Source: Ceratodon purpureus (lineage: Eukaryota; Streptophyta; Bryopsida; Pseudoditrichales; Ditrichaceae). From it: a DNA stretch of 64,000 nt. This document shows, piece by piece, positions 24,890 to 37,057 of this stretch. The position numbers were made by a program, and so were the translations under genes. The notes under the pieces were generated by a model. The model was given only the letters and a program-made list of their open reading frames with translations. It was not told the DNA's origin and did no database searches. The stretch is from assembly GCA_014871385.1 (NCBI GenBank), contig CM026426.1, positions 32,385,386 through 32,449,385 on the forward strand. The letters run 5' to 3'. Position 1 is the stretch's first letter. The number at the start of each line of letters is the position of its first letter.

Positions 24890-25752
24890 CGTTTAGCGAA
24901 CAGTTCTGTAAATTGCATATTCTAGCAAGGAAACAAAACAAGAGCCATGCACAAACTGTAGTTTAATTCCAAGCGACATTGAGTAGACACAGAATACAGC
25001 AGAGCACAACGACTAGGCAGAGAAGAAGAGAGAATCCAGGGCGGCGCCGACGTGGAGGCCAAAGGGTTGCTAGTGGTGGCGGCATCTTAGACTCGGCGCC
25101 CCTAGAAAATAGAATCTTGATTATCCGTTACCAGAGAATGTACTCACTATATGTGGAAACTTAGTGTACTCATTGCATGTACACACTGCATGTACTCACG
25201 GCGTGTACACAGTGCACATAATAAAATTAACTGCATACCGTGTTGTTTGATAAGAGCCTCGAGTGTAAATATTTGGATTGGTTGTCATTTCCTTTGAATT
25301 GACCAGTGGACGTTGATATTGCGGATAAATATTGATCCTGTGGAGAATATTTATTAGTTTTTAAGCTCTGCGCTTTATAAATGAATCTTGTGGATTTCAC
25401 GCCAGCTAACGTAAATAAACATGAAGGCTGCCTTAAAATTACTGTTACAGAATGTGAATTTCTAAACGTTCAATAAGATGTAGAGGAATATATCTTTGTA
25501 ACAATGTGCATTTGCAGATCAATAAGCAGTGTAGTTGCAGTGACTTAGAGAAATGCGAGATCCTTCAACTTGATCAGAGTATACACCTGTTAAAAATGAA
25601 GAAAGACCCTTGACAGCTTGTGCGTTGTTGCCACAGGTACCACAAAAATATCCTAAAACTAATCAGAACCTCATTTACAAGGGGAGATTTTAGACACATG
25701 ATACATCTTGCATGTAATCATTGCGGCCGACAACAAGAAATCAACATAACCC
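24890..25752. other. Spacer behind transposase copy 2, no gene
   Basis: Contains the likely promoter side of transposase copy 2, then GTACTCAC/GTACACA strings near 25140-25210 and AT-rich sequence to 25750. No protein-like frame seen. Confidence 0.4.
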
Positions 25753-26052
25753 TTAACTCATATAAAAATGGAACAACATTGCAAAAACGCGGTTCCAGAT
25801 GTCTACATCTTGCGCAAGCTCCCGTTCATGATCCAAGCCGATGCGGATGAGGAGCAGAGTGGTTAAGACGTTGGCGTTCACCATAGCAACATGATTCTCG
25901 AAGGGCTTCTCGAATCCAAACACGTCTGCAAGGAATTGAAAATGCTCCTCCAACTCCCGCTTGTCCCACCATAGTTCCACGTGGTCGTCTTCAACAGATG
26001 TTGTTCTCAGCACGGCCTTCTGTATAGCACGAGGGCCGAACAGTTCGTCCAT
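25753..26052 (-). CDS. Small intact ORF inside the 14.4-kb element, function unknown
   Basis: The ATG at 26052-26050 starts a 99-residue frame without stops. It is rich in Leu, Phe, Glu and Asp, with regular heptad-like hydrophobics (LEEHFQFLADVFGF) and a hydrophobic patch (NVLTTLLLIRIGL). Upstream, CAG acceptors at about 26115 and 26220 suggest it may be the last exon of a spliced gene. I do not recognise it. It is one of the few unbroken frames in this element, on the same strand as the transposase. Confidence 0.4.
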   Translation of the reverse strand: MDELFGPRAIQKAVLRTTSVEDDHVELWWDKRELEEHFQFLADVFGFEKPFENHVAMVNANVLTTLLLIRIGLDHERELAQDVDIWNRVFAMLFHFYMS

Positions 26053-27175
26053 CTCCTCGAGTCTCGAGTCCTCTCAAAGTTCTTCAACTCCACTGTTACA
26101 TCGACTTCCCACCTGAACAAGTTGAACAACAATATAAGTATCTAGAAATCAAAACGTGGTGATTAAATATACAACTGCTAATGCCAAATGTGTGGTAGGG
26201 TTTTCCAAACCTGAAAAAGACGTCCTCGAGCCTCCTCTTCTTCTAATAGTCTGATACAAATTCCACCCCTTGAGCTCTCTCATTCTCTCTAAACAAAACC
26301 CCTACAATTGTATGAACCTAGAACCTAGTAGAAGATGAAGGTGCTAAGACAAGGGTATGTTCAGTGATTGAGGGAAGGCACTGGTGCGCACCCACTGCTG
26401 TGCATGCGCAAGGAGTGCAGAAGAAAGGCAAAGCAGAAGAAAGACGCACACCTGACTAGGTCTCCACGCTGGAATAGCTGTACTGAAAGTTGCAGGGAGA
26501 ACACAAGGCAGCCGTTGACGGCGCTTGGCGTCCTGAAATGTAGGATCTAGGGGCAAGAAATTGATGGTGGAGATGAGCGATGCTCACCACGGACGGTCAA
26601 GATCTACCGGAGTTCTGTACATTATATACTCTGAGTACCTTGTGTACAGATAGAACGCAGTCGCATGTATGAAATGAAATGACGGGGAAACTGGTTTTTC
26701 ATGTATTCTTTGATTAGCCATCTTAGAACAACCATTGGGTACCCAAAATCCGCGTTCGGATCCACAAAAATCTTAATTTTACATACACTTTCCCCCCGCC
26801 AACTGTATAGTACTAATTATGCAAAGCCACCCCAAATGTGTAATCTCGCTTCAAATGTTCTAACGGTTTTGAAAAGAACATTCCATTGCCTATCTCTTCC
26901 GAGAGAATGGACAAAATCCATGCAATTTCAAATAAATATTTCTGTACTTTTCCTTTTTTTTTGTACTTGGAACATATGAAGCGAACTCGTCATAAGTACA
27001 AAATTAACATGAGCAATTAAGTTTTACAACCCTTTCAACAATGGTAATATGATCTTCGACATCTTACCTATTCCTTTCTGAGATCAAAACCTGCAAAAAC
27101 ATTGAGGCTTCATGCTTTTTCAAAGTACAAAGCTAAGGTACTTTGCCATATATTGTACTGTGACTCAAAAAGTAC
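26053..27175. other. Right arm of the 14.4-kb element, no gene
   Basis: Mixed-composition sequence with AGTAC-type motifs increasing towards the end (26616-26640, 27126-27138, 27171). No gene supported. Confidence 0.4.
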
Positions 27176-27198
27176 TAGGGTCTAGCATACTTACACCC
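27176..27198 (-). repeat. Right terminal inverted repeat of the 14.4-kb element
   Basis: Reads TAGGGTCT, the mismatch base, then GCATACTTACACCC, the reverse complement of the left end except for one position. An AGTACT motif abuts it at 27171, and TGGT follows at 27199. Confidence 0.85.
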
Positions 27199-27202
27199 TG
27201 GT
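27199..27202. repeat. Target-site duplication TGGT, right copy
   Basis: Matches the four bases before the left inverted repeat. Beyond it the G/T-rich sequence seen before 12750 resumes. Confidence 0.6.
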
Positions 27203-28560
27203 TTGGTACTTGCTGGAAGGAAGGGCAGTGACGGATTTGGTGGAAGCACTGGTTGGCTCGAGGGAAGCTGTATGCTTGTGAAGGATTTGGCCGTGGTGCA
27301 GTCCGGGCGGATTGAGTTCCAGTGGGAGATTTTGGTGCGGTGATTGGAAGTTGCAGCAGGCGGAGCCTGCTCGGGCTGTGAGTTGGAAGCGTGGCTGTGG
27401 CGATTTGTGGCTTGGTTCGTGGCAATTCTCAGCTGCTGGCCGGAAATTGTTCCCGAGGTTGTGAAGCATTGGAAGTTGGGGCTATTGAGGGCTCGAAGTG
27501 TGGAGCTGCTGGTAACGAGAGGAGGCTCCACAATTGTAAGCGGGGCTTAGTGGAAGTGGCCGAGAGGGCTGCAGGCGGTGGAATTGAAGTCAAGTTTGGT
27601 GGTTGCTTGGGGGCTCGATAGAGAGGGTGCAGAAGGTTGCATGCAATTTGATCAAAGCTGACTGGAGGTGGCCGGTTGGCGGTTGTTTTAATTTTTTTTA
27701 TTTTTTTTTCATTTTTATTTGTAATTTTTGTTATTCTTCGGTTAAGCGTTGGTGCTTCCGGAGATTGGTGGTTCTGAGCGGCGGCATTGGCTCGGTGGAG
27801 GTTTGAAGTTGGTCCTTGCTGTGTTGTTGATTGATTTTTTTGTTGGCCGGAAGCTGCAATTGTAAGGTGTTGACTGATTGGGAGAAGGAAGCTGGTTGCT
27901 ACTCAAGGAGCAAGAGCCAAGGCAGCTCGGTGCTTAGTTATTTTTTTTATCTTCGGTGAAGGCAAGAAGCTGGTTATTGCTTATTTTTATTTTATTTCAT
28001 CTTTTGTTGTTACTCTTGAGTGCAGGTGATCCTGCCTTTAGGAATGTTATGTTTATGTTAATTGTGCATGTTTGCACAGATTAAAAGTTGAATTTTTATT
28101 TTGGAAGCCTTGGCAATTGTTGAATTTTGAATGACTTGAATTTTGTTGTGTGTATTTTTGTTTATGATATTTGGTTTTGGTGATTGTATTGTTGGTTGAA
28201 AGTTATTGGCCAAAATTAAGTTGTGGTTGTGATTTAAAGTGGTGTAGGGTTGGAGAGTGAGACCCTCACTCTCTATGCTTTATAGCCATTTGAGTTGCCT
28301 CTGCAGCTTGGTTGTGGTTTGTGGTTGTTGGTCATGGTCAAGGTTGTGTCTGTGACTTAGGGTCATGTGGGTTGGGGAGTGAGACCCTCGCTCTTTGTAT
28401 TCCATGCCACCTTAAATTGCTCTTACAACTTGGGTTGTGATTGTATGTGTTGTATTTTGTTTCGTAAGCCAAGGCCAACCTTAAGGTTGTGCTTTTTGGT
28501 TTTACACCATACGCTAAAAATTAAATTAAAGCAGTCATGTATGTCCACCACATAATTGGA
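27203..28560. other. G/T-rich flank, continuation of the interrupted sequence
   Basis: Composition and small strings (GCTGGTTG, TTGTGGTTG) match 11901-12749. It includes a local near-repeat of about 110 bp, seen at 28240-28285 and 28355-28400: GGGTTGGAGAGTGAGACCCTC and GGGTTGGGGAGTGAGACCCTC, each followed by CTCT and ATGCC/ATAGCC. No protein recognised. Confidence 0.4.
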
Positions 28561-28898
28561 TTATATTCAAAGGAAGATCTGCGTACATGTGTCATTCGCA
28601 CCTTCAACTCCTAGGTACTCTCCTTCTTCTCCATGGAAGTTCGGAAGGGAAAGGTGGTCCGATTGTGTCTAGGTACCAGACGTCAAGCAATGTCATCGTC
28701 TTCGGCATTTCGGTCAGAACCATGTACTATAGGAGAGTTAGGTGTCCTGCGGACGACGTCGGCTTCTCCGAACACATTCACCACCTCTGAGCCGTTATCA
28801 CCGTCGGCACTGTTACCTGTATGTAGGTGAAGAGCATGTGGTGAGGGCGTAATTGGCGTCTTGGGGCTGCCAAAACTAGGGGATACTAAACCAACAAC

Positions 28899-30669
28899 TT
28901 AGCTCCCATTTGAAGAACAGAGTTGCGGGTCTAACGAGAGGTTCTTTAACGAGCTCATAACGACGTCCAACAACCTCTTCATAATTTTCCCTTCAGCAAG
29001 CTTTGTCGAAACGAAGCCGTTCGTAATCACCCTGTCTTGCTCCAGTGCTTGAACCTTTGACTTGGTCTGCTATAATACGACCACCATGTCATTAATTTGT
29101 CGTCGGAGAGAATCATAGTATTTACGCAAATCATGTGCCTCACTTGAAAAGGGTTTTCGACTACCGTTCTGTAGGGACGTCGCGGGTGTACCCATTCGCT
29201 CAAACAGTAGAGTGGAGGGCACGCTTGGAGAATGACATCCGTTGCCTACGCCAACATGGGAGTCACCGAGGCCCTCTGTATTGTATTCTCTATAGGAAGC
29301 CACCAAAACGTCTTCAACTTCCACCTGCGTCGTCACCCAAATGTCATGTTCCGCCATTCCTAGGATAACGACAAATTTACACACTGAGTGTACATTGGGA
29401 TCATCAATAAGGCACACTCTCCTAGGATTCAGAGACGCAGTGAGCACGACTATTAAGAGTACAGATTATACTGACGTGTAAATGTTTCCTAAACATAACA
29501 TGGTGATTACTGCTCTATCCACTTGTTGTTATCGCGATACCTACCTCGACTTTGTCCACGCCGTTGTCTGGAGACCCCGCAGGAGGAGACTGGTTCGCAT
29601 ACGGAGTGGTTCTATCTCGCCTGACACCACGCCGTAGCCTCACTCTGGACATCCTCTCGCTCTCCAGTACTGCCGATTCAGATGACCACTGCGCTACAAG
29701 TGCTGGATACCTTTTGATGAGGCATGCGGGATGATGCTCCTTGTTCCTGATCTAGTGGCTTCTCCACTAGTATCTAGTCCAAGACAGCGCATCCTGCAAA
29801 TAGGTCTTTATGTACCTGTTCCGGAGGGGAGTTGGCTCAAATGCGAATTGACTATGAATGTCATGCTCTATCAATTGGAACGCCATGGGAGGGTGATGCA
29901 TAAATTCTATTATAATAACGTCCAATACCCTGCATGCTATTTCCCTTATAACTCTATTGAGCGGTGACCTTAATGCAATTTCGTTACCTTGGGCATCCAT
30001 GGCTACAACTGTCTTTGCGCCGCGTGCGTCCTTGTTACGCTGGTTTCTTAAGAACTCCGTTCTTTGACGCCGCATGAGGTTCCTTCGATGGTTTGGGCTC
30101 CCCTCCTCTCCCGTACCTATTGGGCCCAAAGCCCGGTTTACTATCTCTCTCAGTACTCCGTAGCTGTCTACGTCACCTGCTCGAGGTACTTCCCCTTCCA
30201 TGCGCACGTCGACGTTAGACGGTCCTGCTGACGTTGACGGTGCAATGGACGATGAAGTACTACCCAGTCAACCCCGTCTTTGCATACCATGCACACCCTG
30301 AAGCAGCATTGAAGACTGCCCAATGTTGGTCTCTGTGGGCCTTTGGTATGGTGGAATGTCATAGCTGGCCTGCGCGTTAGAAGTAGTATGTAAAAACTCG
30401 GGAGAGGCAAGGACAGGGGATGCGTTCACTGCAGGTGGCGTTCCACTAATTGGCGTGACATTAACGCCTGAAGTTCCTAACCCTACTCTGTTGGACATGC
30501 TCCGCAAGTGAGGAAGGTAAATCTTTATCATCTTGTTCATAAGAGGGTTGTTCATGAAGGTTGTGGTTGGAGTTGTGGGAGCAGTTTCCGACATCACAAT
30601 GTCGCTCTGAAGATGTGATCTGTTCGTTGGTAGCGCAACAGGGTCACTAGTTCCAGGTTGAGCCTCCAT
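28899..30669 (-). pseudogene. TnpA-like gene of the CACTA element (Transposase_24-like), nonsense-ridden
   Basis: The ATG at 30669 starts a Pro/Thr/Ser-rich region. After an in-frame TGA at 30268 the same frame runs on through a basic part and a region resembling the plant CACTA second protein (MDAQGNEIALRSP, VIREIACRVLD, FEPTPLRNRYIKTYL). It continues past further stops with a Trp/Ser piece (LVAQWSSESAVL). A later exon (from about 29360) includes ILGMAEHDIW and VEVEDVLVASYREY, then a coiled coil broken by TAG at 29072-29070, ending at TAA 28901-28899. Such proteins bind the subterminal repeats of CACTA elements. Several stops would revert with C in place of T. Confidence 0.5.
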
Positions 30670-32162
30670 ATGTGCCTATGATGTTTGCAAGAAGTTCCTC
30701 ACCTCCATGTCCTACAAAACATCCACGATAATGACATGCATTCCAAAATATGGCGTTAGCAGAGTTGCATTTCTCTCCACAAATTGTCGCTAGTTGTCCC
30801 TATATTACTTCAGATCTCCATAGTGGCCAATCTTTGACTACAGCAATTCATCCTCTTTTACCTCTACTTCCTGTGCATTTGCACTGGCACTTATTCTACA
30901 TATCCTAGCTCATATCCCTCAAAAAAATTAGTCAGCAATGCAATAGAACACTTACCTTGTCTCCTGCTGCCATTGTAGCCGAAGATGTACTTCGGCTGAG
31001 AGGACACTCTGCTGTACGAGATAACACGTCGACTACAAGAAGTGATATGCCACTTACTCAGAGTGGCCAATTCCAACTTAGTGTTATATGATGCACAGTA
31101 CCATGCAGTACCTAGGAGATTGTCATCATCGATGCGATCAGGTAGCCGCCCATAGTAGGGCTGAGCTGTCCACTTGACACTACTGTGCGGTGGGACGCAC
31201 GGTAGTGGGTCTTTGTCACGCCATTCCTACAACCGAGAGGTGCCCTACCCAGTGGACTTGCATATCCGATCACATGAAACCCCTGATTGGAGCACAACTT
31301 CCAGAAGATTCCTACGAAGCATGTACCTGCTTGGATGCGCCACTCGAGGCGGTTAGAATTGGAAAAAAAGTGGCATGCCAGCGGTGGACATAGGCGTACT
31401 CTTGTTTCTAAATCACGACATACTTGTGCCCAAAAGCAAGCACTTGTAATTTTAGGCTGATGCGCTCCCAACCCTCTTCAGGCACAATGTCGTCGTTATT
31501 GTTTTTTTGATAATTCGTTCTCGCGGCTGCGCTTCCTTACTCTGGCGGGGATTTGACCTCCACTTCTCAAGACTGTTGCCACTATGGCAACGTTTCTCCG
31601 GATTTTTTTGCACGGGCAGGAAGGCAACGAAAGGTACTCGGACTTCCTACTTACACTCTTCAATATGTTTAAGGAGTGAAGCGATAACATGTTCTTGTAG
31701 AAGTTGCACATATAGCATTTAGGTGTGCTGAAAGTAGGTCTATAGTCGCACTCTCGCATGGTACCTACGTCTACACAAGGTATGCTCATATTACCGTAGT
31801 CTCCTTCTTCTGGGCGCCTGTGTCATGCTCTGGCTATGGCGGCACATCGCTGTCTTGTATGATGTGTCATGTTTATCCCTGAATCTAATATGTGTCATAT
31901 AAGGGAGTCTTGTGTTATCCAAAGTCAATACACTATTTTCCACATGCTATCCTAGTTGGGTGGATACATAATTCCATTACATCATTTAGGTTTCTGTCTA
32001 TGTCAAGCCATTGACATGGCCGCCCACCTCTCTAATGCACTGTCTCAGAAGTTTGGCATGCATCTAATTACCTATATATAAGTCAGGTCTTGTGTTTTCT
32101 TGTTGAATTAGTTCATAGTGATATGCTGACACAATCGGTGGTGATATGGGCAGCCTGTTAAC
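30670..32162. promoter_or_regulatory. Spacer between divergent CACTA genes
   Basis: This 1.5-kb region lies between the ATGs of the TnpA-like (-) and TNP2-like (+) genes, so both promoters should be here. No gene is supported; short frames at 31110-31790 show no recognisable motif. Confidence 0.35.
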
Positions 32163-35100
32163 ATGCCAAGGGCGCGGCCAAACGGACGCCTACCTCTGCA
32201 GCATCTTGGCCGACAAAGTGCACGGGATACAAAATTACTTCGGCGAGAAACTGCTAGGGCACGGAATGCGGGGATACAACAAATGAGGTGTCCCAGTTGC
32301 ATTTGCAACAAAAGAATTCCGAACACTGTACTCTTTGAAAACAATAGCAAAACATGTCCGCAATTCCGGCTACCACCCCTGGCAACGTGGGAGTACGGAG
32401 GTAAGACCTTCGATAGATGCATTTCATTCTTATTGTGTTATGTTAATGCAATCCATAGCTCATTGACATATCTGGTAAAGGTCATTTTGGGTACCGCTAG
32501 CGTGAGTGCGTTGCTAATTGCTATACATATACGTATAAGGAGTTACTTCATCTCAGAATGTTGGCTTAGAGAAAGTAATTGACTGATGGGATTTTCTGGT
32601 CATAGTACTGGGCTACAATGCGGACCATTCCGACGTCAAGTGGGACGACCACATCTGAAGAGAGTACGGAGAGATTGCCGTGCGAGGAGAGGAGGTGTCC
32701 CAAGACCCCGCCAAGGCAAATGTCGACGTCATTGAATTGCTTCAGAATACATTCGGAACATGGGATGAAATCCAGAACCTAGCAGCCGACAAAGCAGATG
32801 CAAGAGAGGCAGAGCGACCTGAACAATCGGAGGAGAATAATTACGGAGCAGGCAATGGAGAACAGCCGTTTCACGAGCCTCCAGAGGATAATATGACGAG
32901 CACGGACGGTGATGATGGAAACGGGGATGACTGGGAAGGGGACGACATGAACTAGGGAGATCTTGATGTGGTGGACGCCAAAACAGTTGCAGAGCTGCAA
33001 AGGATACAGGAGGTTGCGAGGGTTCCTCTATATCAGGGTTCTCCTATCTCTAGTCTGGATGCGGTGATACTCATGCTCAACCACTATCGGGGAAATAATG
33101 CAACCAATGTGTTGATGGACCATGCATTTGCATTAGCTCATCTCGTTCTGTTGCCACAACCAAACACTTTGCCGGATTTGGAATACGTCGCATCCCAGAT
33201 GCTTAGGAAGTTGGGACTAGAGTACAGTTCCATCGAAGCATGCCTCAATAATTGTATTCTGTACCGACACGTATACGAGAATAACCAGGTCTGCCCTAGC
33301 TGAGGAAGAGGCGACATGGGAATTCCTGGGTTCCAAGGAAGGTTTTGCGACACTTCCCGCTAGTTCTTAGACTGAAACGTATGTTTAGAAGCTCAATATA
33401 TCCTACCTCAATGACGTGGATAGCTCGTCACAAAGTAAGTGATGGGAATGTCCGGCACGTATCGGAGTCCGAACACATGGAGGACATTAAATCAAAGCAC
33501 CCAGAGTTCTGCATTGATCCACGACGTCTCTTTCTGACGCTCGCAACTGATGGTATAAACTCGTTCTACGAGAAGAGGAGCGTCTACTCTACTTGGCCTA
33601 TTACGCTAATGAATTATAACATCCCTCCCTAGATGACTACTAAAAGGTATTGCATCATGTTATCTTTGCTCATTCCAGGACCGAAAGCCCCCTCCAGGGA
33701 TGACTTCGATACGCTTATTGAGCCGCTGGTGGAAGAGTTGGAGGCTCTGTGGTACGATGGCATCATGATGGAGGATGTTGCACGCTTCAGAGATGAACGT
33801 TTCTTTTTGATGAAATGATGCTTATTTTTTGCATCCCTGACTTTCCGGCCTATGGAATGGTGTCCGGTTGTGTGACGAAGTGGTACCTTGGGTGCTTCGT
33901 ATGTGGTCCCAACACAATCTCTCGGAGGTCCCAGTTCTTGAAAAAAAATATTTACGAAGACCAAGCGTAGGCACCTTCCAAACGACCATCCTATGAGGTC
34001 TAGGGCACGTGACTTTAGAGGTCGCGTGGAATTCAGGATTGCTCCAAGTAGAGTGACTGGTGCTGAAGTTGCAGCTTCAACTGATGTCCGTCAGCGGTGG
34101 CTTGACGAGGGTAACCAACCTAGGGCTCCCGAGGACCCAGTTTGGGTTACTCGTGTGAAGCGGAGGTCGATCCTCTTTAGGCTGCCTTACTGGGCGGTGA
34201 GTACCATATTCCTCACATTACATTTAATCCATATCGTTTACTTCACCTTGTAGTTTGTAGGGTTACGAAGGCACAAGACATTATTTTTAATTCCGTTGAT
34301 CTATGACTGCTGTTATAATGATGGACTGCAGTGCCTGGGTAATGTCGGTGACAATTTTCTGTCCCACCTCACATTGTCTTTGTATTGTTTCCCCCTCGTC
34401 TGTTCAGATTTGTTGCTTTTATGTTGATATGCATTAGCACAGAACGTGGCTTTACCTATATGGCATTGAAATTCACCCAGTAGCAGTAAGTGTCGTAGTG
34501 TACTCAGTATCCTCCAATTCCAGAGACATGTTTACGATACAGTTATTGGGATACCTGTCGTATGTACACATTTTGATCACTCGTTAACCGTATGCACAAG
34601 CATCGCCTCTGCTATACCTCAAATAAAAAATGTATGTTATCTACTGTCACCCTTGTAATTCTACAGCATTAGAGAATGTGATCACGCTGAGGCAAATTTA
34701 TCATATTCAGCCCTTTGGTTTGAGTAATTTTATGTCCCATGTCTTTCTATATGCACCGCAAAGGTCCACATGTTACCCTCTTTTCTGTGACAACATTATC
34801 GTTTATATGTTCGGCATAGCCCTTGCAATTATGGTTCTGGTTAGTACACCTTGTTAATCTTATGTTTTAGTTTTTGTTTGAAGAGACATGGCCATCAACG
34901 ACTCTGTAAAAGACCCCCTTCAATCATGCTTCGTAGTATTTTTTAATGCAATCATGCTTTTCTATTTTCTAAAGGTTTTTGTTTCTTAGTAGGGACTCCG
35001 CATCCGTCATACCATTGACGTGATGCACATCGAAAAAAATGTTACTGCGAGTGTTCTGGGATATCTTCTTGGTAACCAGGACACGGCTGCGGTTAGAAAG

Positions 35101-37057
35101 GACATGGAGGCGGTGGATATTAGAAGACCATGGCATCTTCAACCTCGACCAAGTGGTGGAACTTTCTTCAAGCCGCATGCCCCCTACTCCCTGAACTCTG
35201 CTGAATTGGCACAGTTCGTGAACTCTGTTCGAGCCATCAAAGTCCCTACCGGCTACAGCTCAAACACGAACAAGCACGTCGCTGACCACCATCTCCAGGG
35301 CTTAAAAAGCCATGACCATCATGTTCTTCTACAGGGTATTATCCCCGCTTGCATTTGCGGATTATTCCATCCAGGCGTTCGCAATGCCATCATCAGATTA
35401 GGCAATTGTTTTAAAAAAATATGTGCTAAAGCCTTGGATCCACGTAACATGGAGTCGCTGCACAAATATGTGGCCGAGACAATGTGCATACTTGACGTAT
35501 GGTGTACTCCGTCATTTTTTGACATTATGCCACATCTTGTATTCCACCAGGTAGACAAATTGGATTGGCTCCGACCAGTCCACTCACGATGGTGTTACAG
35601 AGCAGAGTGTTACCTCTACGTACTGAAGAAGTATGTACGGAACAGGGCAAAGCCTGAAGCTTCTATTGCCACTGGATATTTATACGCTCACGCCTTAGGC
35701 TTTGTAAGCGAGCACCTATCCACCTACCTAGGGCACCAAAAAATGTGGGATCCAGACGAAGCAGAGAACAACAACATTGAGGTCTTGGAGGGAGCCTTTG
35801 ATATGCGGGTGATGTCTGAGAATGAAGTTCGTGCTATTCACGAGTTCGTGATTTGTAACCTAAAAGCGAGAGAGACATTGAGAGAGTACGTTCCCGTTAC
35901 ACCTCCTTCTTGCAATCTCATAATGATAAGTGACTGTATTGAATTTGCAACTTCAAAGCTTACATGTGCATCTAATTTATCTCTAATCAGCTATCAGACT
36001 AATAGTTCAGCAACGCCATTTTATCCAGGCAGTACGAAAGGCTTGTTCGAAGGCATGTAACCGAAGAGTTACATCAAAACCGAAGAGTTGAACCATTCTC
36101 CACTTTGCTAGACAGAAAAGTGGATTCCATGAAAGAGGCTAGAGAGGAGGTCACCCCCAAGCTGCGACACCTACCACAGTTACCACTATCCACTGTTACG
36201 AAGCACAAGAGAATGTGGGCCTATGTGAACCACTACCGTACAGAGGATCCGGTAGTGGGGAACAAATACCTCACCTACGACTCCGGTGTTGCCTGCGTTG
36301 CCTCCACCGTGTGCCTCGCTTCATCCGCCAACACGAGACCTGTCCAAGCAGAATTGAAGTACGTTGGGGTTCTACGTATGATCTTACAAGTGAACTATGT
36401 CTACAAAAAGATAAATGTGATGGAATGCTCGTGGATTAAGCCAAATGTCTCTGGGAATCCAACTCTGAAAAAAGATTCCAATGGTTTTAGGGTGATCAAG
36501 AAGGGGGCATTCCAAGGACCAAGATTAGAGCCATACATTCTTTCCATGCACGTATCCTAGGTATGGCGGTCCACCTACAAGTCTTAATCATCATCATACT
36601 CTTCACATTAAGATTTTTGTAAAATACTTGCATTCTTTTTGGGATAATGCAGACAAAATATTAAGGACTAGGTTTCTCACCGCCTTCTATGAAGGTATTT
36701 TTTGCAAGTGACCCAGCGAATCCAGGCTGGCAGGTTGTGATACAGAAAGAGCCCAGGTCACGGCGTGCTGAAGTAGATTCCGATGAAGGATTTATTGGCG
36801 CAGGCGGATTACCTACACCAGTTACAAACGAGAACAAAACAGTGGTGGAGGATAGGACTAACGAAAGGGATGTCCATATTGGAGAAAACATTCCGTTAGA
36901 AGAGGTTGCAACGATAGTCAAAGATATGGAACTAGTAGACGCTACACAAGCATTCCAAGATGTAGAACACGAAGACGACGATGACTACGAAGACATTGCT
37001 CTAGAGCAAGAAGAACCCAAAGAGATCACTGCAGAAAACGTTGACGATGCTCTGTAG
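32163..37057 (+). pseudogene. CACTA TNP2-like transposase, decayed multi-exon gene
   Basis: Exon 1 32163-32400 starts with ATG and contains RCPSCICNKR. It joins exon 2 at 32606 in phase. The TNP2 order follows: YSSIEACLNNCILYRHVYEN, CPS, HFPLVLRLKRMF, STWPITLMNYNIPP, MLSLLIPGPKAPSRDD, PDFPAYGMVSGCVTKW. After a 797-bp intron (34198-34994) come VMHIEKNV and the DUF4218-like part (GLKSHDHHVLLQGIIPA, PSFFDIMPHLVFH). A DUF4216-like part (KYVGVLRMIL, VMECSWIKPN) and FFASDPANPGWQVV with an acidic tail to 37057 complete it. Breaks: TGA near 32656, TAG 32953, TGA 33301 with a shift, TAG about 33630 where Trp is usual, a shift near 33818, and others after 36057. It once catalysed cut-and-paste transposition; dead as read. 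Confidence 0.85.

Larger units (their letters stand above)
12754..27198. mobile_element. 14,445-bp TIR transposon carrying a transposase and a SET-domain gene
   Basis: Bounded by 23-bp inverted repeats with one mismatch and by TGGT duplications. Inside are a DDE/D transposase gene (21075-24889, -), a long accessory/SET gene (15366-20677, +) that converges on it, and a small intact ORF (25753-26052, -). AGTACT/GTACTT motifs are common in its introns and spacers (17330-17990, 20730-21065, 23030-23520, 25140-25210, 26610-27175) and at both ends, which supports a single unit. The transposase and accessory genes carry stops and shifts, so this copy is probably no longer autonomous. The superfamily is not certain: the TIR start (GGGTG) and 4-bp duplication do not match CACTA. 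Confidence 0.8.
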
